Below, in pieces: positions 19,566 to 30,080 of a stretch of 64,000 nt of DNA. This DNA comes from Borovskyia barvae (lineage: Eukaryota > Euglenozoa > Kinetoplastea > Trypanosomatida > Trypanosomatidae): the NCBI GenBank assembly GCA_030849085.1, contig JASAOM010001125.1, positions 1 to 64,000 of the forward strand, given 5' to 3'. The position numbers and the translations under genes were made by a program. The notes beneath the pieces were generated by a model. That model had not been told where the DNA came from. It saw only the letters and a program-made list of their open reading frames with translations, and did not search any database. Position 1 is the stretch's first letter; every line of letters starts with the position of its first letter.

Positions 19566-20245
19566 CGGCTGCCTTCTTCCGCTCTACGGAGGCGCTCGTG
19601 CGCGCCTTCCTCTTCTGCCTTCCTTTCCGTGTGAGTCACCCGCCTCTCTCTCTTCACTGTATACATGTGTGAGAAGAAGAAGGGGGATGTCTGAGCAGGA
19701 GAGGGGAACCGTGGGGCTGTACACCCTAACAAACAAAAAGCAAAGGATGCGGCTCTTGGAGGGACGAAGGAGGCAGAGATTTTTTTATTTGGTAAAACTG
19801 CATAGAAGTCCTCTTTTTCTTTTTGTATTCGAGTTGCGTGTGGTAGTGGTGGTGTCGTTGTTGTTGATGGTGTGCTTCGCATGTGGAGCCATCCTGTGTG
19901 TGTGTGTAGTTTCGTGTCGTCATCAAAGAAGTGAGCAGCTGGAGGACCAAAAATCGAACAAAGAAGAAAAAAGTGAAGGAGTACATGCGAGGACATTCCA
20001 GCGAATACACTTTCGTGTTGAGGGAGGGCTGGGGTGGGTGGGTGAGGCCATGCGAGCCATCGGTGAAACTCCCCTCCTGCCCTTCTCCAACAGAAGAACA
20101 GAAAGCACGAGCTGTAGGTGTAGGCTTGCAATAACAATTTTCCTTGCATGCCAAAAATGGAACACGCGGAACGACGATGTTGCATTACATGTATAAGATC
20201 TTCTTAGGTGGCGTTGGGGGTGGGGAAGGGGGGAAAGGGCCGCCA

Positions 20246-20267
20246 CCTGCCAGGGTACTCTGGCAGG
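20246..20267. other. Perfect 8 bp hairpin
   Basis: CCTGCCAG, loop GGTACT, CTGGCAGG. It is GC-rich and mismatch-free, and lies about 500 bases upstream of the prefoldin start. It may be a UTR structure; function unknown. Confidence 0.45.
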
Positions 20268-20767
20268 CACTGCGCTATCGATCGATGTTCACATGCGTCT
20301 TCAAATAGGCATGACGGTGGTGGAGGAGGGGAGTTGGAAAGGCTACACAATAGCCAACCCCCCCTCCTCCCCCCCCGGTAATGCTTCTTCGCCGGTGGCT
20401 TTTTCTCCTTGAACCCATTTCCTTTCGCACCTACGGGCATCTCGGGCCATTTTCCCTACCGCTGCCTAGACGGAATGTCCTCTCACTCACTCGAACCTCG
20501 TTCTTCTCTTTCGCTTTTGCTCACCCTTCATATACCCACCCACTCCCCTTTTCTCACGATACCCGTCTCACTGTGATCGCTCGTTTTCTTGTGTGTGTGT
20601 GTGTGACTTTTCTGCGTGCGTTGGTGTGCTGCGAAGTCCGTGTCTATTTTTCCCAGTCCCTCCCAACCGTCGCACTTCGTTTTCCCTCTCCTCCGAACAC
20701 CTCCATCGTGGCGTCGCAGGGTCCTTAACTTTTTCTTGCTCGTTTGCATCTTCTCTTTCGAGCGACC

Positions 20768-21157
20768 ATGACATCGACGGCAGCGACCGCGAAGAAGGAC
20801 ATCCCCATCGATGTCACGTGGGAGGATCAGCGGAACATATGCATTTTCTCTCGTCTGCATCGCCGGGTGCAGATGCTCAATCGCCGACTGCACCTCCTCC
20901 GCGACGATATCGAAAAGTTAGATGACGCCGGCACGGAGGTCATGATCTGCGACAACGTGAAGTATGTCTTCGGTGAGGCCTTCGTCGATGTGGAGTGTGA
21001 TGAGGCTGCAGATCTGCTTGAGGCGGAGAAGAGTCGGATGGAGACGGAGAAGACGGAGATAGAGGCGGAGCTGGCAGACCTGGATGGAGCGCTGACGGAG
21101 CTCAAGGCGCAGTTGTACGCCAAATTCGGCTCGCAAATTTATCTGGAAGAGAAATAA
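20768..21157 (+). CDS. PFDN4: Prefoldin subunit 4
   Basis: 129 residues, the usual length for this beta-type prefoldin. Two long coiled-coil helices (about 18-55 and 80-118) flank a short beta-hairpin region (about 60-78, containing YVFGEAFVDV). The N-terminus has DVTWEDQRNI, close to the VTFEDQQ motif of PFDN4. The C-terminus ends LYAKFGSQIYLEE, a diagnostic signature of this subunit. Known role: prefoldin is a cytosolic hexamer that passes nascent actin and tubulin to the CCT chaperonin. The start codon has a candidate splice AG only 5 bases upstream, and the frame before it is tract translation. Confidence 0.95.
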   Translation: MTSTAATAKKDIPIDVTWEDQRNICIFSRLHRRVQMLNRRLHLLRDDIEKLDDAGTEVMICDNVKYVFGEAFVDVECDEAADLLEAEKSRMETEKTEIEAELADLDGALTELKAQLYAKFGSQIYLEEK

Positions 21158-23388
21158 GGTCTGCCGTACTTTCTGTCTTCTCCTTCTTCCTCTTCCCCTC
21201 ACTCTCCTTCCTCCTGCGCGCTGGTGCGAAGAAAAAAAAGGCACGGAAGGGAGCGGGGAGTGAAGCGGCATAGAAAGAGAAGAAACATAAGAGGGTATAG
21301 GGGGGGGGGGGAAGTGGCGAAGACGGAGAAGGAAAGGGTGACACAAAGCGGTCAAAAGGTGCCCGTGCCGATACCCCATCCTTTCCCCTCTCCCTCCCTC
21401 TCATTTTCTCTGTCCCTACATGGGGAGTCGTCATCCATGGTGAACGGCTACATAATTTGAAAAGCACGAGGTGCGCTGTGTGCAGCGGGCTCAGCACCTC
21501 AGTCTTCCGCCCCTGCGCTTGTATCACGTGTGTGTGTGTGTATTGGGAAAGGGAGGAGAGGATGGCGGAGAGGTTTGTATGCTTTGGCGGGGTGAGTGAT
21601 GGCAGGGGAGAAGGTGAAGAGAAGGGGGTAGGTTAGGGCGAGGGGAAGGGAAAAGACATACCCGCAACGGATGGCACACACACGTGCACTCAGAGGCATG
21701 CATGGCTCCCTCTCCCTCTCCCTCTTGCAGGTCAGGAGCAATCGTATTGGCGTGAGCGGGGGAAGCGGAGGGGAAGGAAGAAACGTGAGACGTCTTGAAG
21801 AGAGACGCGGTTTTGTGTGGAGAAGCACCGAATAGGTGGTAAGAGAGCACACACACACACACATAATTCTGTCGTTATGTAAACAATACCGTCCACACCG
21901 ACTACTGCAACAGAGAAATGAGGCAGTGGGAGGGGAGGGGGAGGGGGGCCGAACGGCGGAACCCCTCTGCAGGTCGTCATGCATCAGCCGATATTTATGA
22001 AAAGAAGTGCAGAATGGAAGAACTAAGTGGGGCTAGGGGAGGAAGGGGAAAAGGGGGAGGAGGAGAGGTGTGTGTGCCCCAAAGTAAGAGTGAGGGCGTT
22101 CGCCCCCCCCCCTCCCCCTCCTTTCCTTATTTCATCCCTGCTGGGCCCGGGGCTGGGGGTGATCAGCCGTTCCACAGTTTGCTCTGCTTCCAACTGAAAT
22201 ATGGAAGGGGTCGCGCTTTTCTCTCGCCCTCGCGCCCTTCTCTCTTTTCTCTCTCTTGTACTGAATCGAGTGTCCTTGTTCCCCCCTCCCCCTCCCCCCC
22301 TTCTATTCGTTCCCCCTCTGCGTATCGTTCCCTTCCATCTTGATTTCTCCTAGCGCATCTCTCTCTCTCTCTTTCTTACTCCGCCTTCTCGCCACCCCCT
22401 CCCCCCCCTTTCCTTCTACAGCGGCCCCATTTTTTTCGTTTTCTGCTGTCCAGCCCAGCCTTCGCTCACTAGCGGGTGCAACGTGTCAACAGAGAGAAGA
22501 CACACACGAAAGAGGGAAGCGAGCGAAGAAGGCTGTCGCGCAAAAGGAAGAGAAGCGAACGCACAAACACAAAAATCTGCTGCTCCTCAACTACGTAAGC
22601 ATCGAGAAGACGCGCACCACCACACACGCATATATATATATATATGAGCAGAAGAGACGGGTGGGAAAGAGTTGGGCACACCCGTCGCGGCTGCGGTGTA
22701 GAGCGTCTCCTTTTGTGTATGCGCGCGCACACAAGTTCGTGACGGTGCCTGGCTAGCGGGCTCTATCCCCCCCCCCCCTCACACACAGAGAAGTTCTCCC
22801 AAATCTCATTTGCCCTTTCCGCCGCCTCTTCTTCTCTTCCCCTCGTCTATCTCATCAGTCTCTCTAAGTCCCCCCCTCTCTCCTTATATATATAGCTGTG
22901 TTGTTTCTGTGTAAGCGTCTGGGAAAGTCCTGAGTTACTTTCCGCCCCCTCCCCCCCCACCGTCCCCCCCTCATCCCACGTGTTCCTCTCCCTCTCTTTT
23001 CCCTTCTCCGTTCACGGAACGTCATCGTCGTCATCAAACAAGAGCGGGGCACACTCGGTTGCTCATCTCACATCGCTCAAGGGGCGCCCATCGACTCTCG
23101 GTTCTCTTTTTTCTTTAGCTGCTGAGGTCGAAGGAAGAAGGTGCGCGAAAGGAGGGGAGAGGAGAGGAGGCGCGGCTGGCCCAGCCCAGGTGTCTGTGCC
23201 TTTCCTTTTGTTTGTTTCTGTGCAGCTCTGCATGTTCTGATCCCCGGCTCACCCTTCTCCCTTTCTCCTGCCTCCTTCACAGCCTCCGCCCCCACTCCTT
23301 CCCGCTTTTTTCTCCTGTTTCTTCGTCTCCACCTTTTCTCCTCTCAAAACTCACCCACGTGAAAGGGTTGGTGGGGGACAGGGCGCAG
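21158..23388. other. 2.2 kb intergenic region
   Basis: Purine-rich stretches on the + strand (21215-21345, 21540-21660, 21905-22080) alternate with pyrimidine-rich ones (22090-22430). Also present: (GT)n near 21527, (CA)n near 21849, (TA)n 22630-22645 and TATATA near 22884. A tract at 23255-23345 followed by AG 23364-23365 is the likely acceptor for the next gene. No convincing gene. Confidence 0.6.
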
Positions 23389-26300
23389 ATGCATTACGAA
23401 AAGCCCGGTGGGGCGATTCATGAGGTGCTGCGGCGGGCCTTCGACGAGTTGCGTCTACACAACAATCCACAAGCAACGATTAACATCGTGACGTGTGCGC
23501 TCGCCACGGCGGAGGGGCTACCGTTTCTTCCATCGGGAAAGGACCTGAATGGCGATGCCGCTCCCAGCACGCTGGGGGCTGTTCCCTCACGGGGAGATGC
23601 CGTTGTGGGCCGCGTTCGCGATGCCACGAGTGCTGTCCTCAGCGGGGGCGTAAGTCGGGGTGCGTCTGGTGGATGTGACGATGGCATGTCTCGTCCACGG
23701 CAAGGTGGACCTGGCAGCGTGGCGCGGGCACCGCCGCCAGCGTTGTCTCCCACATCTTCGGTGCAGTGGGTCGGTGCGGGGGCTGTCGGCATCGCTGCGG
23801 CGACTTGCCCACTACCGGCGCAAGGCCGTGGCCCCGCGAGCGCGTCCTCGTCGTTCACAGGCGGGATGGAGTGGCTAGGAGGTAAGTCGTGTCGGTTCAA
23901 CCGCACTCAGGTACTGCGGCTTCTGCTTCTCCGCTGCGAGGCGCATAGTGTGATGAAGCAGTACCAGCGAGCTTTGCAAGACGCGCAGAACGCCGTCGAG
24001 ATATCGCAGGGACAATCAGCGGAGGCCTACTTTGCTCTTGGACGCGAGTACCGCCATCAGTTCGACATTGTGGAGTCTGTCAGCGCCTTTGACAAGGCAG
24101 AGGTGCTACTTGACTCAATGCAGCAGGCGATTGCCCTGGGCAAGAACGTAGTGGACGGGTGGAGTCCCGCGCCGGAGAGTGACGAGGAATTCTGGGCGGA
24201 GCGTGGGTACCACATGTCGGAGGTGCAGCAGCTGGGGTTCACCCGCCGCGAATGTGAGCTGCAGGAACGGGTGGGCTATGGCACCTCTTTTTCGAATCCG
24301 AGTAGCGTACCGGCGAGCCCCTTACGCGGCAGCAGCCAAGTAGATCCCTCCATCTGGACGGAGGGTGGTGCGGCAGCCGCTCGCAGGCGGAGCGGCTGCT
24401 CCGATAGCGCGCTGGGATCCGCCGTGAACCCTGCCCTCCAGGAAGCGCCGCTGTCGCGATGTGACTCTCTTGCCAACCGCTCTGTCACGGGCAATGGCAC
24501 CTCCGAGGGTTTCAAGGCCAGCAATTATGTCCGGGATCTGTTTCGGTGTGGCATGTCACCCAACGAGTTGGCCATGTGGCGTCGACTTGCGAACGACTCC
24601 CGCGCGCTGCTGGCGATGCGGCAGTCCCACACGGTGCCTTCATCTGTCCTGGGGGCGACGTTGACCCTGCTGAGCCGCCGTATGGGCGACACCCGCGGCG
24701 GTCTTGTCGTGTCCGTGGAGAACAACGCAAGTATGCCGCTGCGTTTTGTGGGAGCGCAGGCCCCGGCAGCCCTCTATCACGACTCGTTCAGCTTTCCAGA
24801 CAGTGTTGCGAAGTCCTATTGCGGGGTGGCCATGCTGCATCCGCGCGGATGGGGTGGCTACTCCGGCTTTGTCTGCTACGAACTGCAGGAGCGGCTAAGC
24901 TGCTTCTTATACTTTGACTGCCCCTTGCTGGGATCACGTAAGTGTGGGGTGCGATTTGTGGAGGACCGTGCCTCCGATCTGCGGCGCGCGTTCGCAGAGT
25001 TGTATAACGAGTCCGGTGTGTATGGAATCGAAGGGGGTACCACCGCTTCAGCCATCAACCCGTCGCTTCTCTCCAACGGGAGCGGCATGAGCCAGCAGCA
25101 CACGGCGCGCGGTGGATTTGGCAACAGTAGCGGTAATACAAGTCACTGCGCCAGCATCTCCATCCGCGGTGCGACAACACCCCTCACGACGACCACGACG
25201 AGCATGAGTGCCGCTCGGGCCGCCGTCAGTATCCCGCCGACACATACATGGATCACCTCTCGCATTGTGACCACCGCCACCACCACGTGCGGCATCAAAG
25301 CCACGGCCCGGCTGAATGGCAGCCAAGGGATCGCCTTCACTCTTTCCGAGATGCTGCCGGTGCAGCTGCGCAGTGTGGAGCTCCTGCCCGCGCTGGAGTA
25401 CGTTGGGGCGGCTACGCTAAAGAAAATAAGTTGGGTGAACCGTCGCTACCGCGAACTGATCAACCATTTGCCGCCCCCGCTTTTCTTTAGCCCTGGACGC
25501 CGATCCTATCCTGACTACTGCTGCGGCTTCGACTGCTTTAGCTCGCCGTGGATCGTACGAGATACGCAGCCCGTTACATGGAAATTAGTCTTTGACGGCC
25601 GTATTGGGGATCATGAGGAGTTCTCGATCTCCGATGACGGAGACATGCAGAAGCATATCCTATGCTTCGCGGCGGATGCGCAGACGAAGGTGACCGGCTA
25701 CATCTACTTTGGGGATAAGCGATGCCTCCAGTACATCATCAAGGAAAGCTGGGTTCCGTTCACCAACACGCTGTACATCTCCACCCCCCTTGGCCGTACC
25801 TTCGCCAGCTTCGTTGCTACCAACAGCCAGACGCAGTTTTCTCTCTGTCTCTCCAGTAGTGCCACCAGCAACGGTAGCGTCCCGAATCGCGGGGACGAAG
25901 CCCTCTATACCGCTCGCAAGTGTGTAGGGCTGTCGAGCGAAGACTCCACTTCAAGTCCATCGCCTTTCAGTGGAGCGGCGGTGACGGCCAGAGCCAGCAG
26001 CTCTGCTGGTGGTCGAAGCTCCGCCGCAGCGTCGCGTAGTGGGGTGCCTTTGGGTGTGGTGACCGGCGTCGTGGAGGGTGTGGACACCGACGGCTCGGCG
26101 AAGCGCGCCTGCGTCTCCACTGCCCCTTCTGTCTCCTCCTCGAGCAGCCTCAATGTGAGGACCGATACCGCTGCGGGCGGCGTGCGAGGGCTTGCCACGT
26201 CGACGATGGCTGGACCGATCCCCCAGGCAGCACTGGCTTCGCTGAGCCAGACGTCTTCATCGCAGATTCATGTTGCGCCCAATGTGGGCTCGAGCGAGTC

Positions 26301-26583
26301 TCCTATAGCTGCGGTGAAGGCAGGCGCCGTGTCAGCCGTACCTGTTGGCCGACCAGAGTGCTATAGTATCTGGCGTTCCCAACGCGTCAGCGGCGGTGCC
26401 CTCGTCGGCAGCGCTGTGCCGAGGGCCACCAACGGGGGGGCGGACATCGTGGCGGAGGTAAAGACGAACACCCTGTCGTACGGTGTGGTGGCAAAGGGGT
26501 ACTGCGCAGCGGAGATCGTTCTCCTGCCGGGTGCAGATGCTATGCTGGTGTCCATCATGGCGTTCCTCATGACGCGGATGTAA
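23389..26583 (+). CDS. TPR protein with actinoporin-like middle region and LURP/Tubby-like C-terminus
   Basis: 1064 residues; ATG 23389 lies 23 bases after the likely splice AG. Residues 165-245 form TPR-type helix pairs (LRCEAHSVMKQYQRALQDAQNA, then EAYFALGREYRHQFD). Residues 436-545 read like the actinoporin-like beta-sandwich found in many eukaryotic non-toxin proteins: GLVVSVENN, SFPDSVAKSYCGVAMLHPRG, GYSGFVCYEL, LSCFLYFDCP, CGVRFVEDRASDLRRAF. Residues 717-815 and 1025-1064 resemble the LURP/Tubby/scramblase barrel: an FSISDDGD turn, and a closing IVLLPGADAMLVSIMAFLM helix like the buried helix of that fold. The linkers are Ser/Thr/Gly-rich. There is no signal peptide, so it is probably cytosolic or membrane-associated. 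The gene is certain and the TPR likely; the other two domains are inference from pattern. Confidence 0.85.
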   Translation: MHYEKPGGAIHEVLRRAFDELRLHNNPQATINIVTCALATAEGLPFLPSGKDLNGDAAPSTLGAVPSRGDAVVGRVRDATSAVLSGGVSRGASGGCDDGMSRPRQGGPGSVARAPPPALSPTSSVQWVGAGAVGIAAATCPLPAQGRGPASASSSFTGGMEWLGGKSCRFNRTQVLRLLLLRCEAHSVMKQYQRALQDAQNAVEISQGQSAEAYFALGREYRHQFDIVESVSAFDKAEVLLDSMQQAIALGKNVVDGWSPAPESDEEFWAERGYHMSEVQQLGFTRRECELQERVGYGTSFSNPSSVPASPLRGSSQVDPSIWTEGGAAAARRRSGCSDSALGSAVNPALQEAPLSRCDSLANRSVTGNGTSEGFKASNYVRDLFRCGMSPNELAMWRRLANDSRALLAMRQSHTVPSSVLGATLTLLSRRMGDTRGGLVVSVENNASMPLRFVGAQAPAALYHDSFSFPDSVAKSYCGVAMLHPRGWGGYSGFVCYELQERLSCFLYFDCPLLGSRKCGVRFVEDRASDLRRAFAELYNESGVYGIEGGTTASAINPSLLSNGSGMSQQHTARGGFGNSSGNTSHCASISIRGATTPLTTTTTSMSAARAAVSIPPTHTWITSRIVTTATTTCGIKATARLNGSQGIAFTLSEMLPVQLRSVELLPALEYVGAATLKKISWVNRRYRELINHLPPPLFFSPGRRSYPDYCCGFDCFSSPWIVRDTQPVTWKLVFDGRIGDHEEFSISDDGDMQKHILCFAADAQTKVTGYIYFGDKRCLQYIIKESWVPFTNTLYISTPLGRTFASFVATNSQTQFSLCLSSSATSNGSVPNRGDEALYTARKCVGLSSEDSTSSPSPFSGAAVTARASSSAGGRSSAAASRSGVPLGVVTGVVEGVDTDGSAKRACVSTAPSVSSSSSLNVRTDTAAGGVRGLATSTMAGPIPQAALASLSQTSSSQIHVAPNVGSSESPIAAVKAGAVSAVPVGRPECYSIWRSQRVSGGALVGSAVPRATNGGADIVAEVKTNTLSYGVVAKGYCAAEIVLLPGADAMLVSIMAFLMTRM

Positions 26584-26901
26584 CTGTACGGAGAACATAG
26601 CGCGCTGCGAAGAGGACGAGGAGGAAGGAATGAGCAGAGGTGGGGGTTAGGAGGAAAGGGTTTGAGAAACTGCCGTACACACACCGAACCACATAAGTTT
26701 TCTTTCTTCACCTCTTTTCCCTCTGCAGTCCCTCTTTTTTTTTGTAGCAGTTGTTCTGTTGTTGGGAGTCGTCCTTTGTCTCGCTCTATCGTTTCTATCC
26801 CCCCTCCCTCTCCCGGGGCAGCACTGAACTTCATTCCTTTTGATGAGGACCGCTTTGAACCATCATGCCCTCCCCCCTCCCCCCCCGACTCGCACCTTGC
26901 T

Positions 26902-26938
<37 letters not shown>

Positions 26939-28277
26939 GAGGGCGCGTACGCGTGCAGATCCTTTGTTATCTTCATTGCTCCTCTTAAGGAAGACCCTTT
27001 TCATTCACGAAGCATCACCGACACACACATACACGCACGGATGGGATGCTGCCCGATGTGAGGCTTCCGTTCGTACAAGTCCTCCTTGCTCCCCATTCCT
27101 TCATCACCCGCCAGGAGGACTCCGGAGTTCTCTTTTGTTTGCTTTGAAGGTACAACGGTGGAGGGGAGATAGACAATGAATGGAGGAAGAAGAGATGCAG
27201 AGAAAGGAGATGAAGAAACTCAAAGAGATACGCGCCCCCCTCCCCTTCCTCCTCTGTCCCCTCTCACAAGGTTGACGCCCTGACCTACTCGCGCCGGCAC
27301 TCACTCCTCCCTCCCCTCTCCCCCCTCTTGCTTTTCCTTCTCCTTCGCCGATCACAGATTCGAAACAAAGGGAAGGGGAGGAGGGAGGAAGAGAGCCGGA
27401 ATGGAAACGAGTCTGCGTTTCTTCTCTTCAGGGGCCTTCGCTTGAGGTTTCAAATTGAAGGCTGTGCGGAGGCGGAGAAAACGAAAGGGGGAAAGGACGC
27501 ACGAGCGAGCGAGAGAGTTGCATCGGTACTCTCTACCCGAGCCTCTTCTTTTTCTTCCTGTTCCCCGCTCTTTCTTCACTCTACTTCTCACTGCTTGATC
27601 CCCCCCCCTCTTCCCCTCTCCCCCGCACGGCCTTCCTTCGTCGCCGAGAACAACACTGAAAGACCACCGCCACCACCACAAGAACGACGGCGTCCCGTTA
27701 CCACATCCTCTTTTCTCTCCTCTCATAAAAAATTCCTTCTTTTGTATTCGTGGCGCTTTCTCCTCGCCCCCCCCCCTCCCCTCCCCTCCCCTCCTCCTTC
27801 TCCTTCTCCCTTGTCTTCTTCATTTTCCCACTTCCTCATCCACTCCATTTTGGCTGGGACGGCCAACGGCCTCCCTCCCCTCTTCCATCGTGCGAGCGTC
27901 TGTGTGTATACGTGTGCGTCTTCGTTCTCCTTCATCCGATTGACGCCGTCCTCCCCTGTCCCTCTCCCTTCGCCCACTTTTCCTTAATTATCTTGTGCGC
28001 TTCTTGATGCGCTGCTCCTCTCCATCTTCCTCGGCGAGGTGAAGATATTGAGAAGAGGCATACACGCACACGCATATACGCGCACGTTGCGGAGAACCAC
28101 AAAACCTCTCTCCGTTTCTTACCCCCTCCATACGCTATTAGCGGATACTGCTCACCCTACGCGAGTGTGTGTCTGCGAGGCAGTTCACAAGCGCTACCAT
28201 CGAGGTTGAGTATCTGCACTATATATATATATATATATATACAAAACACACGAAACCCTACTGCGTATCTCCATCAG
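26584..28277. other. 1.7 kb intergenic region
   Basis: A pyrimidine tract at 26870-26900 followed by (TA)n(GA)n 26902-26939 forms an acceptor-like unit 1.3 kb before the next start, with no gene after it. Pyrimidine DNA runs at 27535-27990, then (TA)n at 28220-28241, ending 37 bases before ATG 28278. AG 28276-28277 abuts that ATG, but an upstream AG near 28140 after the tract at 28101-28136 is the likelier acceptor. Confidence 0.55.
26902..26939 (+). repeat. (TA)n(GA)n compound microsatellite after a pyrimidine tract
   Basis: About 11 TA units join about 8 GA units directly after C/T-rich DNA. This repeats the layout seen just before the gene at 2170, but no gene follows closely here. Confidence 0.9.
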
Positions 28278-29534
28278 ATGCCCCAGCGACGTCCATCGTC
28301 ATCGCCGCCGCCATCGCCATCGCCACCGCCCGTATGCGAGGGATGGCTGGAGAAGTACGCGCTCGGTCGCAGCTTCTTCTCTTCTCACGGCTGGAACCGC
28401 CGCTACGCGTTCGCTTCACACGAAGGGCTTGCGCTAAGCAAGAGCAACCCTCGTGAGAAAGGGAACGGCGCAGCCGCCCTTCCCTGGAATGCCATGCGCA
28501 CCAAGACGTTCATTCCATTCGAAAGACGACGCCGAGGTGAGACAGAAATGCAGCCGGTGTACATCATCGACGACTTGAGTGCCGCGCGCCACCCTGAGGT
28601 GCCGCAGAAAAGTCACAATGGTATTTGCAGTGATTCGGTCTCCTCCATGGAGCGCTTCAGTAGCAAGGCTTCTGCGAAGGATGGGACGTCGACAGGCTCG
28701 GCGAGTAGTCCCGAGCTGAGTATCCCCTACTACTACTTCGGTCTCACATTTGAGGAACACAGGAAGCGCTACCTCCTGCTCTTTCGCACTTCTTCCCCAA
28801 AAGATTACATCATGTGGACGACCTATCTTCCTCTGTACGTGCACGAGGGAAGCGCCTCTCGGATAGTTCCCCTTGGCCATCCGCTCGAGGCGGGCCGACC
28901 GCAGCCCGTGGATGTCAACTACCGTCGACTGACGGAGAAGCGTGAGGTCGTGCTGCCGTGCTCCATCACCTACCACGCTGACCCTGATCCCTGCCTTAAG
29001 GACGAGTACATGAAGATCCGGCTTCGTTGTATCGGATGGGATGAGGGAGAGCAGGCGCGACTCTTCGCGCGAGCGCGGCGGCGCATGCACATTCTGTGCG
29101 GGCCGTCGGCATACGCGGCGTTGGAGAGCATAGCGGAAATTCAAGAGCAGAGCGAGGACGATCACCGCCATGCTGTGTTCAAGCAGTTCGAGGAGCTCTC
29201 CCCCACCTTTCCCGATTATGAAGCCCGGTGCTCCGTATGTACGAACAGCAGCGAGGAGGAGGGGGAAAGCGGGGACGTGGCTGCTGCTCCTGCACTGACA
29301 ACCATCACCCACTCTGGCACAGCTCAAGCAGCAACGAAACAACTCGTGGGGATCGACAAGACCACAGACTACAGCAGCGTGCACACAAGCTCTGAACCAC
29401 ACTTGGCGCATCCGAATCGCTTCGACCGTCCTGCGAGAGTAGGGGGGACGATAACTCGCAAATCCACCAGAATTGACAAGGTGAACACATTTTCTTTCAC
29501 CCATCTCGCTGATACCCGACGGATCCCTCGATAG
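28278..29534 (+). CDS. PH-domain protein
   Basis: 418 residues. After a Pro/Ser-rich start, residues 20-190 form a pleckstrin-homology domain: CEGWLEKYALG, HGWNRRYAF for the first strands, YYYFGLTFEE and RYLLLFRT for later strands, and a C-terminal helix SPKDYIMWTTYLPLY with the invariant Trp at 180. A Ser-rich insert of about 50 residues (97-147) splits the domain between middle strands. Known role: PH domains bind phosphoinositides or proteins and direct membrane recruitment. Residues 200-330 contain a second conserved-looking region (VVLPCSITYHADPDP, YMKIRLRCIGWDEGE) of unknown fold; the rest is acidic/Thr-rich. The start is the first ATG after the (TA)n tract; the in-frame TATA-derived upstream codons (Tyr-Ile repeats) are not coding. 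Confidence 0.88.
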   Translation: MPQRRPSSSPPPSPSPPPVCEGWLEKYALGRSFFSSHGWNRRYAFASHEGLALSKSNPREKGNGAAALPWNAMRTKTFIPFERRRRGETEMQPVYIIDDLSAARHPEVPQKSHNGICSDSVSSMERFSSKASAKDGTSTGSASSPELSIPYYYFGLTFEEHRKRYLLLFRTSSPKDYIMWTTYLPLYVHEGSASRIVPLGHPLEAGRPQPVDVNYRRLTEKREVVLPCSITYHADPDPCLKDEYMKIRLRCIGWDEGEQARLFARARRRMHILCGPSAYAALESIAEIQEQSEDDHRHAVFKQFEELSPTFPDYEARCSVCTNSSEEEGESGDVAAAPALTTITHSGTAQAATKQLVGIDKTTDYSSVHTSSEPHLAHPNRFDRPARVGGTITRKSTRIDKVNTFSFTHLADTRRIPR

Positions 29535-29799
29535 AAGACGTGTAAGGGAAAGGGAAGAAGACCAGAGGGGGCGAGACATCGCGCGAAAAATATTGGGGAG
29601 GGAGCATGGCCCTGCCGATGACATGCGCGCTGCTATGACTCCCCCCCTCCTCCCTTATCCTCCGCGGACGGCGAGGCACGTGTAGCGGGACGCGTCTACG
29701 TGTACTTCATATGTTGCGTTCCCCAGTAGCCACAAGCGGCCTTGTGTGTGTGTGTGTACGCGAGAGAGAGAGAGAGGGAGATATACCTCTCTCTCTCTC

Positions 29800-29833
<34 letters not shown>

Positions 29834-30046
29834 CTCTTCCCTTTTCTCTCTGCGACGCTTTGTGTCCCCGTTGAGGATTCTTTTTAAACATAGTATCTCC
29901 ATATATATATTCATAGACAGCTCTATGTTTGTGAGTCTGTTTTGTTTCTACATACGTTGCGTATCTTTCTCTCATCTATGCACACAGCATGATGTCCTTG
30001 TGCGTGTCAGTTTGATTTTTTTTCTGCAAGGTCTTGTTACTTTCTT

Positions 30047-30080
<34 letters not shown>

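Larger units (their letters stand above)
18557..20767. other. 2.2 kb intergenic region with hairpins and an internal splice-like signal
   Basis: Contents: a homopolymer-rich stretch 18670-18860, (GT)n 18902-18920, perfect hairpins at 19499-19522 and 20246-20267, and a strong pyrimidine/GCAG signal ending at 19565. After that comes a 169-codon frame (19687-20196) with atypical codons. The acceptor for the next gene is probably AG 20761-20762, only 5 bases before its ATG. Confidence 0.55.

Noticed and set aside
28434-29624. 396-codon minus-strand frame
   Set aside because: It is the antisense mirror of the PH-domain gene, a usual effect of GC-rich third positions.
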